Shown piece after piece: positions 1 to 9,337 of a stretch of DNA of 64,000 bases. A program made the translations under genes and the position numbers. The DNA comes from Candidatus Borrarchaeum weybense. Its GTDB lineage: Archaea; Asgardarchaeota; Sifarchaeia; Borrarchaeales; Borrarchaeaceae. The notes under the pieces were generated by a model. The model saw only the letters and a program-made list of their open reading frames with translations, had not been told where the DNA came from and made no database searches. The stretch's first letter is position 1. Each line of letters begins with the position of its first letter. The stretch is taken from positions 496,001 to 560,000 of the forward strand of contig JAHQJS010000007.1 in the NCBI GenBank assembly GCA_019057385.1. The letters run 5' to 3'.

Positions 1-56
1 TGAGATTAATAATTAAAGTATTGAAACTTTTCTGATTTATTATAAAACAAATCCGT

Positions 57-1652
57 CTAAATTATTGAGTTATTAGGAAAGATACGTTTAATCGTCCCTT
101 TTACTTTCAACAAGCGTAATAATAAATTGAGATTACCCTTTTGAAGTATTGTACTTATAATATCCCCCATTTTTTCAAATGAAATAATACCGGCCTTTTT
201 TATTCTGCTAATACCTTCAAGTCGTATTTGATTTAAAAATAAACTAACACGATCTGCTAATTGTTTGGACTTAAACTCTGTTGTCTTAATCATTGGCTTT
301 GGATTATAGAAATTATCAGCAAGTAAATAGTTTTTTGGTGTTGGATCAAAGGCAAAGAGGTTATTTTCTTTACACTCTGTGAATAAACGGGTACCATGTA
401 AGGGTATTGCATAGTTCATGTATATTGAAACGTTATATTTTCTTTTTAGATAAGAGGCAAAATCAAAGGTTCTTTTCATAGTTTTCTCTGTCTCCCCAGG
501 CAACCCTGTGACATAAAAGGCAGAAAGTTTCATGTTTAATTCATTACAAATCTTTGCCACTTTAATTACTTGCTGCAGGTTCAGTTTCTTTCCAATTACA
601 TTATTTAAAACATTTTGATCTCCAGATTCAACACCGATGATAAGTTCTTTGCATCCAGCTAGTTTCATCTTTCTCAAGATTTCTCTATCTAAAGTATCTG
701 CCCTTACTCCGTTTGGAGTTGTCCAAATAATGTCCATTCTTTCAGAAATAATTCCATCAAGAATTCTGTGAATTCTTCTCTTATTGAACGTAAGATTGTC
801 ATCTTCAAATTGAATTTCTTCAATTCCATAATTTTTTATTAGAATTCTTAATTCTTCTAGAACGTTTTCAGGACTTCTGGCCCTCCATTTTCTACCCCAG
901 AATGACGGGATAGCACAAAAGAAACAATTAAATGGACATCCTCGACTAGTAACTACACTCATCCATTTGTATTTAATAGCTTTTCTTGAGGAGAGATTTA
1001 CTGGTTTTCCATTAATGTTACGAAGTTTAGTTTTTCCTTTACTTGTTGCATTAAAATAGTTTTCCAGATTTAAAAGATCAATCGCTGGAAAAGGTAGTGT
1101 ATCTAAATTCTCTATATATCCTTTTATTTCATTAACACGTATCTGTCCATTCACATCTTTGTAAACTAATCCATCAATATTGAGGAATCTATTATCTTTC
1201 TTTAAAGATTTAATTAAATCAAGAAATCGAAATTCCCCTTCACCCATTATAACGAAATCAACATTTGGATCAATTATTGATTCTTTAGGCATGCTAGCGG
1301 CAAAAGATCCTCCCAAGATCGTTTTTATATTGGGATCAACTGATTTGACTAATTGTGCTACTTTATGAGCATTTGGGGATTGAGTAACAAAAGGATCAGA
1401 GATTCCTACAATATCGGGTGAGTATTTCAAAATAATCTTTGTGATTTTTTCCCATGATTCGCCAAAATGAATTAAATTATCGCCTAAATAATTGGAATGT
1501 AAGAAATTCGAAGCCAGAGCATCATATATCTTAATATCGTAGCCATTTTTTTGTAAAACACCTCCGATGTATGCTAAACCTATCGGCCAACCGATTTGTG
1601 GCAGTTGAGGATAGACAAGTGTGTGTGGAGGATTAATTAGCATGACTTTCAA
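57..1652 (-). CDS. B12-binding-domain radical SAM protein
   Basis: A 531-residue protein with the layout of the cobalamin-binding radical SAM family. The first 150 residues look like a Rossmann-type B12-binding domain (opening MKVMLINPPHT, later LGGSFAASMP near residues 113-122), though no DxHxxG base-off motif is seen. The radical SAM core carries the CxxxCxxC iron-sulfur motif at C239, C243 and C246 (SRGCPFNCFFC), followed by the ExxGVESGD-type segment. Such enzymes do radical methylations or rearrangements on lipids, sugars or peptides; the substrate here is unknown. It closes the glycan locus on the minus strand, downstream of an oxidoreductase and an epimerase, so a role in modifying a glycan or its lipid carrier is an inference. 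The ATG start gives the usual family N-terminus. Confidence 0.85.
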   Translation of the reverse strand: MKVMLINPPHTLVYPQLPQIGWPIGLAYIGGVLQKNGYDIKIYDALASNFLHSNYLGDNLIHFGESWEKITKIILKYSPDIVGISDPFVTQSPNAHKVAQLVKSVDPNIKTILGGSFAASMPKESIIDPNVDFVIMGEGEFRFLDLIKSLKKDNRFLNIDGLVYKDVNGQIRVNEIKGYIENLDTLPFPAIDLLNLENYFNATSKGKTKLRNINGKPVNLSSRKAIKYKWMSVVTSRGCPFNCFFCAIPSFWGRKWRARSPENVLEELRILIKNYGIEEIQFEDDNLTFNKRRIHRILDGIISERMDIIWTTPNGVRADTLDREILRKMKLAGCKELIIGVESGDQNVLNNVIGKKLNLQQVIKVAKICNELNMKLSAFYVTGLPGETEKTMKRTFDFASYLKRKYNVSIYMNYAIPLHGTRLFTECKENNLFAFDPTPKNYLLADNFYNPKPMIKTTEFKSKQLADRVSLFLNQIRLEGISRIKKAGIISFEKMGDIISTILQKGNLNLLLRLLKVKGTIKRIFPNNSII

Positions 1653-1740
1653 AGAAATTCATCCATTTCAAATTATAAACCCTTTAAACTCATTACTGAA
1701 TAAAAGAAATTATATTGAATAATAGACATTACCATTCAAA

Positions 1741-2742
1741 CTAGGACACTTTATTAACTGGCATATTCTTTTCGGAAGATAACATAATCATCTTAGCAAC
1801 TTCCAGGTTCTTCAGTCCCTCATTTCCATCAGTAAGCGGAGTTTTATTTGATATAATGCAATTTAGAAAATGCTCTAGTTCAAGTTTGAGCGGTTCATTT
1901 TTTGCAACGAACGGTCTTCCAATGATTGTGTTGCTATATTTAAGAATCTGATTCTTAGATGCCTTATGACCTTCTTTTTCAAGATTCCCATATATCGTGA
2001 TGTCTTGATTAATGAAGTCAATTTCTGCATATCCTTTTGTTCCTGTAATGTGCATTGTGCGTATTTGAGTTGGAGTAAATAAATTAGATTCAATGATGCC
2101 TGATACTCCATTCTCAAACTCTAATATAGCGGACACATAATCCTCAAGTTCTGAAAGTATTGATTTAGTCTTAGAGTAGACTGATTTGACTTCATGTTCT
2201 ACTAAGAATCTCATAACGTCTATATCATGAATAGAAAAGTCTACCACAACATCAAAAATAGCCCTCTGTCCAGGCTTATAGTAGCCAACTCTTTTTGAAG
2301 AAAGAGATACTATTTCACCTAAAAAATCCTCTGTTAATAACTCTTTTAGTTTAAGAACTGCTGGATTGAAACGTTCAATATGTCCTACCATCAAGAGTAT
2401 GCCATTTCTTTTACTTAACTCAATCATATTTTTTGCTTGTTCTAGATTTGATGAAATGGGTTTTTCTACAAGAACGTGTTTTTTCGAATTCAATATGTTC
2501 TTACAGATCTCATAATGAGTTGATGTCGGTGCTGAGACACTTATAGCATCAACCTCTTCTTCTTGTAGCAACTGTAGATAGTTTGAATACCAATTTATAT
2601 TGAACTTTTTGCCAATTTCTTTTGCCTTTTGAGAATCTATATCTGCTATTGCAACTAATTCTGAGTCTTTAAGTTCACTATATAGCCTAACATGATTCTT
2701 ACCCATGCTACCTACGCCTACTACTGCAGTCTTAACCTTCAG
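1741..2742 (-). CDS. Gfo/Idh/MocA family NAD(P)-dependent oxidoreductase, probable CTG start
   Basis: Sugar-nucleotide type dehydrogenase of the Gfo/Idh/MocA family. The EKP motif (VLVEKPISS) and the HDIDVMRFL segment that ends the catalytic domain are clear. The first ATG (2706) would cut the Rossmann GxGxxG loop in half. Reading 12 codons further upstream gives KTAVVGVGSMG, a complete nucleotide-binding loop. No ATG, GTG or TTG exists in that stretch. A CTG at 2740-2742 lies 7 bases after a GGAGG sequence and is the likely start. Neighbours are a sugar epimerase and a DegT aminotransferase in the same direction, a set that commonly makes amino- or acetamido-uronic sugars. Family certain, substrate unknown. 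Confidence 0.85.
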   Translation of the reverse strand: MKVKTAVVGVGSMGKNHVRLYSELKDSELVAIADIDSQKAKEIGKKFNINWYSNYLQLLQEEEVDAISVSAPTSTHYEICKNILNSKKHVLVEKPISSNLEQAKNMIELSKRNGILLMVGHIERFNPAVLKLKELLTEDFLGEIVSLSSKRVGYYKPGQRAIFDVVVDFSIHDIDVMRFLVEHEVKSVYSKTKSILSELEDYVSAILEFENGVSGIIESNLFTPTQIRTMHITGTKGYAEIDFINQDITIYGNLEKEGHKASKNQILKYSNTIIGRPFVAKNEPLKLELEHFLNCIISNKTPLTDGNEGLKNLEVAKMIMLSSEKNMPVNKVS

Positions 2743-2834
2743 AGCCCTTCCTCCAGTTTTACTTTCTTGATAAATTGTAGATCGTCTAGGTTATTTTAAT
2801 ACAATAAGGAGTTGGATCTAATAAAAAACCAAAA

Positions 2835-3770
2835 TTAGAATCTTTTAGATAGATAATTAACTTCATCCTTAATTCCATCTTTTATATGGACAGTGGGGTT
2901 ATATCCAAGCATTTCTCTAATCTTAGAAATATTTGCTATTCTCTGTTGCACAATATTTTGGGCTTTTCTATACTCTGGCTGAATGTCTATTCCAGTGATG
3001 TCCTTAAGAAGGTTCAATAGTTCTTTGATTGAAAGTGAAGTTTGACTTCCCACATTGAATACCTCATTATAGATATCACTTTCCATTCCCAAAATATTTG
3101 CCTGCACCACATCAAATACATGTACAAAATCAATTGATTGTGAACCATCTCCAAATAGAACAGGCTTTGTCCTTGTTAACAATTTCTTGAAAAACTCAAC
3201 GATTACTGGCTTATAGTACTCATCTGACGTTTGTCGGATTCCATACACGGTAAAATTTCGGAAAATGATATATTTCAGACCAGATTGAGAAAAAAATCTG
3301 AAATAATATTCACTAGCAAGTTTGCTTATGCTGTAAAGCGTAATTGGATTAAGAGGATGTTGTTCATCTATTGGTTGATAAATAGGGATACCATAAACTG
3401 TAGCCGAAGATGAAAACATCACTTTTTCAACGGTGGCTTCTAATGATGCTTTTATAACGTTTAGTGTACCTTGAAGATTGCATGAAACACTTGCATCTGG
3501 AAAAGCATTACAGTAGTTTGCACAAACCGCAACTTCGTGAAAGACATATTGACTATCTTTAATTACATCCTTTAGAAGATCAAATTCAAGAATATCTCCA
3601 TTGACAATTGTAATTTTATCCTCTACGTTTTTTAAATTTTCTCTTCGGCCACGTGAGAAATTATCATAAACAAATACATCATAACCTCTATTAACAAGTT
3701 CTTCAACTAAATGAGAGCCGATAAATCCTGCTCCACCTGTAACGACAACTTTCTTCGATGACGAACTCAT
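2835..3770 (-). CDS. NAD-dependent sugar epimerase/dehydratase (extended SDR)
   Basis: A 311-residue extended short-chain dehydrogenase of the UDP-glucose 4-epimerase type. The nucleotide loop TGGAGFIGSHL (residues 11-21), the SSSATVYG substrate-binding strand (about 120-127) and the catalytic YSISK (Y146, K150) are all present. It acts on nucleotide-activated sugars in the cytosol. It sits 22 bases downstream of the DegT aminotransferase and ahead of the Gfo/Idh enzyme, so the three genes probably form one sugar-modifying operon read on the minus strand. The exact sugar cannot be told from sequence alone. Confidence 0.88.
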   Translation of the reverse strand: MSSSSKKVVVTGGAGFIGSHLVEELVNRGYDVFVYDNFSRGRRENLKNVEDKITIVNGDILEFDLLKDVIKDSQYVFHEVAVCANYCNAFPDASVSCNLQGTLNVIKASLEATVEKVMFSSSATVYGIPIYQPIDEQHPLNPITLYSISKLASEYYFRFFSQSGLKYIIFRNFTVYGIRQTSDEYYKPVIVEFFKKLLTRTKPVLFGDGSQSIDFVHVFDVVQANILGMESDIYNEVFNVGSQTSLSIKELLNLLKDITGIDIQPEYRKAQNIVQQRIANISKIREMLGYNPTVHIKDGIKDEVNYLSKRF

Positions 3771-3792
3771 AGGTTTTTCATTCCCTTCAATA

Positions 3793-4983
3793 TTATTGAT
3801 TCTTTTGTATATTCTTTAAAGCATTTGCAACGAATTCAACTTGGTCTAATGTCATATGGTGAAAGAGAGGAAGAGTCAAACTGTTTCTGAAAGCTATAGA
3901 AGAGTTTATTAGGTTTTTCGGATTGAAATTTAAACGTTTGTAGCATGGTTGTAAGTGGAGAGAATATGTACCAATTTGTGATTCAATACCCCTTTGAGCC
4001 ATTAATTCAATCACTTTATCTCTATTAACTCCAAATTTTTCATCTAATAGTATAACATAGGATTGATATGTATGTGTTACATGAGGTTCAATATGGGGAG
4101 GAATTATCCCTTCTACATCTGAAAGCAATTCTGTATAGACTTTAGATATCTCTTTTCTCTTTTCAAGGATTTTATCAATTTTCTTAAGCTGTATACGACC
4201 GATTGCCGCAAGAACATCACTTAATCTGTAATTGAAGCCAGGATGAGTAAAATATACTTTGTTAGATACAATGCGGATACCAAAATCTTTCATTGAATGT
4301 GCGATCTTTACATATTCATCATTATCAGTAACGAGCATGCCACCTTCCCCGGTAGTCAGAAGTTTTCTGGCATGAAAACTGAAACAGCCAATATCACCGA
4401 AAGTTCCTGCTTTCTTTCCCTTGTAAAGCGTTCCAATTGCACATGCTGCATCTTCGATTATGGATAAGTCATATTTCTCTGCAATTTCCAAAATTGTTGA
4501 CATTTCAGCTGGATAACCAAATAAATGGACAACAATAATGGATTTTGTATTTTCAGTAATCGCATCTTCTAATTTAGCTGGATCTAGATTGAATGTCTTA
4601 AGATCAATATCAACTAAGATTGGTTTTGCTCCCACATGAAATACTACATGACCTGTTGCAGGATATGTGAAGTCAGGCACAATAACCTCATCGCCGGGGC
4701 CTATTCCAAGACAAACTAAGGCAAGATGTAAAGCTGTGGTACATGATGAAACAGCAGAAGCATGTTTAATTCCTAGATATTCTGTAAATTCACTCTCAAA
4801 TAATTTGGCTGTAGGTCCTTTTGCGAGATATCCACTCTGGAAAACTTTCCAAACTGCTTCAAGTTCTTCCTTATCAATGAATGGTCGAATTAATGGAATT
4901 TTTTTGGTCTTATTCTTTTCTGTGGCACTAATTTCCTTCAAAATTTCCTCTTCAAAATCTGTAGTCTTCATATAATCTACCAC
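3793..4983 (-). CDS. DegT/DnrJ/EryC1/StrS family sugar aminotransferase
   Basis: A PLP-dependent nucleotide-sugar aminotransferase of 396 residues. The PLP lysine is K207 in HARKLLTTGEGG, and the pyridine-nitrogen-contacting Asp is in IIEDAA (E177, D178). Such enzymes transfer an amino group from glutamate to a keto sugar. The gene begins the minus-strand group that continues with an epimerase and a Gfo/Idh oxidoreductase. The first start is GTG at 4983; an ATG four codons later (MKTTDF) is an equal alternative. A second DegT enzyme at 18028-19242 belongs to a separate group in the same locus. Confidence 0.88.
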   Translation of the reverse strand: MVDYMKTTDFEEEILKEISATEKNKTKKIPLIRPFIDKEELEAVWKVFQSGYLAKGPTAKLFESEFTEYLGIKHASAVSSCTTALHLALVCLGIGPGDEVIVPDFTYPATGHVVFHVGAKPILVDIDLKTFNLDPAKLEDAITENTKSIIVVHLFGYPAEMSTILEIAEKYDLSIIEDAACAIGTLYKGKKAGTFGDIGCFSFHARKLLTTGEGGMLVTDNDEYVKIAHSMKDFGIRIVSNKVYFTHPGFNYRLSDVLAAIGRIQLKKIDKILEKRKEISKVYTELLSDVEGIIPPHIEPHVTHTYQSYVILLDEKFGVNRDKVIELMAQRGIESQIGTYSLHLQPCYKRLNFNPKNLINSSIAFRNSLTLPLFHHMTLDQVEFVANALKNIQKNQ

Positions 4984-5143
4984 ATTCGTAAATTATGTTA
5001 TCAGTTCATTCCAGTCTGTATGAAATATATAAAATATTGATCATAGACTTGCTCTTTTACTTATTATTTAAGCACGAATTTCTCTTTTTAATATACTATG
5101 AAATCACTTAGTTTATGGAAATCAAAGATTAAATGGGGTACTT

Positions 5144-6508
5144 ATGAGAGGTCAAAAATTAACTGTGGGAATTGTCAGCACAAATAAATTTCTTACTAAT
5201 ATCGTAAAAGAAATTTTACACCACCTAGGTATATCCTTTGAGGAAATAGACAACAAGACTCCAGTTAATTTCCCTTGCGTCATTTTACCGGTTCAGAAAG
5301 AAGAAGATTTTTCGATTGCCTCCAAATTATGTCAAAACGAGGAAAATATTTTAGTATTTGACAACATATGTTCAATTAAGAGTTTTTGTTTGGCATTGGG
5401 GGGCTTTTTAGATCAAGGTCAAATTGCAAATAGATCTATTGAACCCAAATTAAGTGTTATTGAATTTAAATTGCTAGAGAATATTAAAGATTGCTTTTTT
5501 AGACTGGATCTTCCTTTAATCAGAAAATGGTATTGGCCAAGTTTTACAGACGCTTGCTTTGTGGTTACCCATGATATTGATTCTTTAGATCCAATTCTTC
5601 GATTTTCAGAATTAAAAGGGAAAATTGGTCTCAATTGGTTAAAATTTATTTTTAATTTCATACGAAAAAGAACAGGTCAGGAAATATTCAAACTTGTACG
5701 TGAAGAGAATAGAAGACAGATCAAATCAACTTTCCTTTTTTTTCCAGATTATGGAAAAGATCATAACAAATTTTTAGCTATTCTTGATCTCTTAAAACGG
5801 ATGAACTTTGAAATAGGCTTACATGCTTCTGAGTTCTCTTATTGCAACCAAAACATACTCGAGAACGAAAAGAAACAACTAGAAGAACTTGTTGATTCTG
5901 ATCTTAAAGGCATTAGACAACATCAATTAAACTTTCTTCCACCATTTACTTGGAGATATCAAGAAAAGATTGGTTTTAATTACGATTTATCATTTTCACA
6001 TAACATTGATTTTGGTTTTAGAAGTGACATATGCTTTCCTTACCATCCAATTGACATTATTGAGAAAAAAAGATTTAATCTAATAGAAATACCAACATCT
6101 TTTATGGATTGGACAGCCCTTTACAAAGATATAAACTACGATGAGATCTGGAGCATCCTAATGAAGTTAGATGATACTATTGAAAAACTTCATGGGTGTT
6201 TTGTGGTTAATTTTCACAATTCATATCAAAATCAGAATTTCCCCTTAATTGAAAGGCTTTATTCTCAATTATTGGATCATGTAACTAAGAAGAATTATTG
6301 GATCACTACTGCTGGAGAATGTACTTCATGGTGGCTAAAAAGAGAGAAGACAGAGTTAAGTGCCTTTTTTCTTAAAAACACAATAAAAGGGAATATTTCT
6401 TCTCCTTTACCAATTGTTATCGAAACAACTGACGAAATCATTAAGTTAGATCTAAAGAAAACTAGTTTTTCAATTAAGTTGAATGATAATGTTAATAATC
6501 CAAAATAA
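5144..6508 (+). CDS. Polysaccharide deacetylase-like (CE4-type fold) protein
   Basis: A 454-residue protein with the scattered motifs of divergent carbohydrate esterase 4 proteins: THDID (142-146, metal-binding Asp pair), GLHAS (about 225-229, metal His), a RQHQLNFLPP segment and NFHNS near residue 357. No signal peptide is seen, so it probably acts in the cytosol or on the inner face of the membrane. In other genomes this type accompanies polysaccharide clusters. Its role could be deacetylation of a sugar in the nascent glycan, but activity is inferred only from motif conservation. It is transcribed divergently from the DegT aminotransferase. Confidence 0.65.
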   Translation: MRGQKLTVGIVSTNKFLTNIVKEILHHLGISFEEIDNKTPVNFPCVILPVQKEEDFSIASKLCQNEENILVFDNICSIKSFCLALGGFLDQGQIANRSIEPKLSVIEFKLLENIKDCFFRLDLPLIRKWYWPSFTDACFVVTHDIDSLDPILRFSELKGKIGLNWLKFIFNFIRKRTGQEIFKLVREENRRQIKSTFLFFPDYGKDHNKFLAILDLLKRMNFEIGLHASEFSYCNQNILENEKKQLEELVDSDLKGIRQHQLNFLPPFTWRYQEKIGFNYDLSFSHNIDFGFRSDICFPYHPIDIIEKKRFNLIEIPTSFMDWTALYKDINYDEIWSILMKLDDTIEKLHGCFVVNFHNSYQNQNFPLIERLYSQLLDHVTKKNYWITTAGECTSWWLKREKTELSAFFLKNTIKGNISSPLPIVIETTDEIIKLDLKKTSFSIKLNDNVNNPK

Positions 6509-6512
6509 TATT

Positions 6513-7772
6513 TCATTGAATCGAATTAGTTCGGGCTTCGTTTTTTAAATTCAAGATTTGGTAATAACAACGGATATATTCATCTGCGATCGCTGACCAT
6601 TCGTACTTCTTAATTACTTCTTTCGAATTTACTGCGATACGCGTTCGTAACTCTTCATTTTCCCAAAGTTCAACGATTCTTTTCCCAATTTCATCAGGAT
6701 TCAAAGACACTAAGACACCATTTATGTTGTCTTTTATTACTTCTTTAAAGTCACCTACATCTGGTGCTATAACGGGTTTTCCTGCTGCTAATGCCTCAAA
6801 TAAGGTAACTCCAAAAGATTTTGAACGGTATGGAAGTATGCAGAAATCTGCGCCTTTGATATATGACAATGTTTTTTCGTGACTTAGCTCACCAAAATCT
6901 TTTAAATTTTTGATCTTTAGTCTCTTTATTAGATTAGAAACGTCAACATCAGATTCTGACCCAATAAGGTACATTTTAGCTGTTGGAATTTTTTGTTCAA
7001 TTCTTTTAAATGCTTTTAATGCGATATCTGTCCCTTTTATCTTAGAATAAAGTCCTACAAATAATATAGAGGGATCTCCTTCTAAATTAATTTTTGGAAC
7101 GTCTTTGAACAAACTTAGATCTATACCAAAAGGAATAACTTTAACATTTTTTTCTGAAAGTTTTTCTTTCTTGATTATTTTTTGTAAAGTACTAGAATAT
7201 ATTGTCTTTAAATTGTAAAATTTCCAAGAAACTTTGAAAGCAATAATACTCAAATATATTAGAAATTTAAATAATTTGTTGCGTTCAGCATCCGTAGCAT
7301 TATAAAAAGGACCTCCTTTTAGAAAATTTTTGCACCCTATCAAATTATAATCGTAGCAAGAAAGTACCGTCTTCCTTCCTCGAAGTTTTGCAAGAAGTGG
7401 ATATAAAAAAAAGAATTCACTTAATCCCGTTGTTTTAAAATGAAGAATGTCATAATTTCTAGATAAAATAGGCTTAATTTGTTTAAAAAAGAGCTTTATA
7501 GTCCTAAATATTGCCAATCTAATTGGATTTCTCCATTTATCTAATGACGTGTCTATTATGGGATTTATTTTAAGTTTCTTGATCTTATTTTCTTCTATAT
7601 GTTTCTGAACTTTTTTTAAAGAAATAGATGGGTCAATCTTAAAAATAATTTCAACATGATGACCTTTCTTTGCTAAAAACCTTGGAAGAAAATATGTGAG
7701 ATGGGAGATTCCGCCAACATTAAACGGAAATGAAGAATCCGAGTACATAAGGATATTTAGCCGCTTTTTCAT
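6513..7772 (-). CDS. Glycosyltransferase family 4 (GT-B fold)
   Basis: A 419-residue GT4 enzyme. The N-terminal glycine-rich acceptor loop (GGISHLTYFLPRFLAKKGHH) and the C-terminal nucleotide-sugar site (SFGVTLFEALAAGKPVIA with its E-x7-E pattern) are both clear. It would transfer a sugar from a nucleotide donor to the growing lipid-linked glycan at the cytosolic membrane face. It is convergent with the deacetylase-like gene, only four bases separating the two stop regions. The donor is unknown. Confidence 0.88.
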   Translation of the reverse strand: MKKRLNILMYSDSSFPFNVGGISHLTYFLPRFLAKKGHHVEIIFKIDPSISLKKVQKHIEENKIKKLKINPIIDTSLDKWRNPIRLAIFRTIKLFFKQIKPILSRNYDILHFKTTGLSEFFFLYPLLAKLRGRKTVLSCYDYNLIGCKNFLKGGPFYNATDAERNKLFKFLIYLSIIAFKVSWKFYNLKTIYSSTLQKIIKKEKLSEKNVKVIPFGIDLSLFKDVPKINLEGDPSILFVGLYSKIKGTDIALKAFKRIEQKIPTAKMYLIGSESDVDVSNLIKRLKIKNLKDFGELSHEKTLSYIKGADFCILPYRSKSFGVTLFEALAAGKPVIAPDVGDFKEVIKDNINGVLVSLNPDEIGKRIVELWENEELRTRIAVNSKEVIKKYEWSAIADEYIRCYYQILNLKNEARTNSIQ

Positions 7773-7967
7773 TCAATAAAACCTCAATATAACAATCTAA
7801 ATCCACTTGATTTATCTTAAAAGATTTGAATTTTCTTTAAAAAAAAGAGTATCCTCAGTTATTAAAACTTTAATGATTCCTGAGAAATTATAAGAATTAT
7901 CTTGAATTAAGATCATAATGTAATAATGAGATTTAAATCCTTAGAGACTTCAATTGGTGGTTTCATT

Positions 7968-9152
7968 TTGAAAATACTGATTTACGCAGATACGTATTTC
8001 CCTACTTATGTAGGGGGAGGAGAAATTTTTTTGGATAAATTGACTAAAGAATTAGTAAAAAGAGGTTTTGATTTTCTTTTAATTACTAACAAACTAGAAC
8101 AGAATGTAAAACGTAGTGAACGAGATAATGGTCTAACGATTTTACGTGTACCTCCTGAATCATTCTATATTCCCAAATCACTTCTAAAGAAGGCCTTTTT
8201 TCAAATTAAAAAATTAATCCGTGAAATACTCAAATTTTTCGTTTTCTTTATTCAATTTCTTAATTATAAACCACATATTTTCTTCATTAACGGACCTACT
8301 ATAACGGTTCTTCCCTCTATTTTGCCGATCTCTTCTAAAATAAAAGCATGGAAACTTATTAAAAGAATCTTTTCACCTTTTACCGTTGTAATCTGCCATG
8401 CTCTCACAAGGCCCTATGGAAGTTTTCTAGAACAAGATTTGAGTGATTTTCGTGAAGCGGATATTTTAGTTTACGTCGATAAGTGGATGGAACCCTATTT
8501 GAAAAATATTCCAAAAATTTGGATACCTAATGGTGTAGACACTAATCTTTTTTCTCCAAGTCCCCTTCAATATTCTCATAAGATATTATCAGTAGGCAGA
8601 CTTTGTCATGATAGAGGAACCGATCTTCTGTTGAATGCGATTCCTAATTTAGTTAAGAGGTTTCCTGATATTAAGGTTCAACTTATTGGGTGGGGAGATC
8701 TGCAAATATATAAAAAAATTGTTAAAAATCTAAAAATTAGCGATAATGTGGAATTTATGGGGAAAATTCCGAATGAGGAACTTATAGACTATTATAGAGA
8801 TGCATACATTGTCGTAAACGCTGCAAGAGTAAGAGGGATACACATAGCCACATTAGAAGCAATGGCTTGTGGCAGAGCATGCATAAAATCCTATTATAAA
8901 CCAGATCATAAAATCATTGAAGATCTTAAGAATGGTTTTTTATTTAATGGCGAAGATGTTGCAGAATTAGTCAATAAAATTGAATTTAGTTTTGATAACT
9001 ATAATTTGGTCAAAAAAATATCTGCAAAAGCACGAGAAAAAGCTGAAAAGTTTAGTTTCACCACAAATGCACTAAAGTATGAAAACTTGTTTAATAAAAT
9101 TGCTAAATACATTCTAAGAAATGAAAAAGTTTCACATTTTAGCGAAAATTGA
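7968..9152 (+). CDS. Glycosyltransferase family 4 (GT-B fold)
   Basis: GT4-type glycosyltransferase. The canonical N-terminus (LKILIYADTYFPTYVGGGE) begins at a TTG at 7968, which has GGTGG seven bases upstream; an in-frame ATG at 7926 would add 14 residues that look unlike the family and lacks a ribosome site, so TTG is preferred. The C-terminal donor site contains GIHIATLEAMACGRACI. The gene is followed by a flippase gene on the same strand, as is usual in oligosaccharide loci. The acceptor and donor are unknown. Confidence 0.86.
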   Translation: MKILIYADTYFPTYVGGGEIFLDKLTKELVKRGFDFLLITNKLEQNVKRSERDNGLTILRVPPESFYIPKSLLKKAFFQIKKLIREILKFFVFFIQFLNYKPHIFFINGPTITVLPSILPISSKIKAWKLIKRIFSPFTVVICHALTRPYGSFLEQDLSDFREADILVYVDKWMEPYLKNIPKIWIPNGVDTNLFSPSPLQYSHKILSVGRLCHDRGTDLLLNAIPNLVKRFPDIKVQLIGWGDLQIYKKIVKNLKISDNVEFMGKIPNEELIDYYRDAYIVVNAARVRGIHIATLEAMACGRACIKSYYKPDHKIIEDLKNGFLFNGEDVAELVNKIEFSFDNYNLVKKISAKAREKAEKFSFTTNALKYENLFNKIAKYILRNEKVSHFSEN

Positions 9153-9337
9153 AAGAAATGTGCCTTAGATGCAAAACGCCAATCTAGAGATAGCATTACA
9201 TTTAAAAATCTCTTTATTGAGTTTAATTCTTATGTTTTCAATCGTGTAAATATTGAACTTTGAAATAGTCGTAATAAAGAGAAAAACTCATCACGATCTA
9301 AAAATATTTAAGTCTATGATTTTATTTCGCTGATATC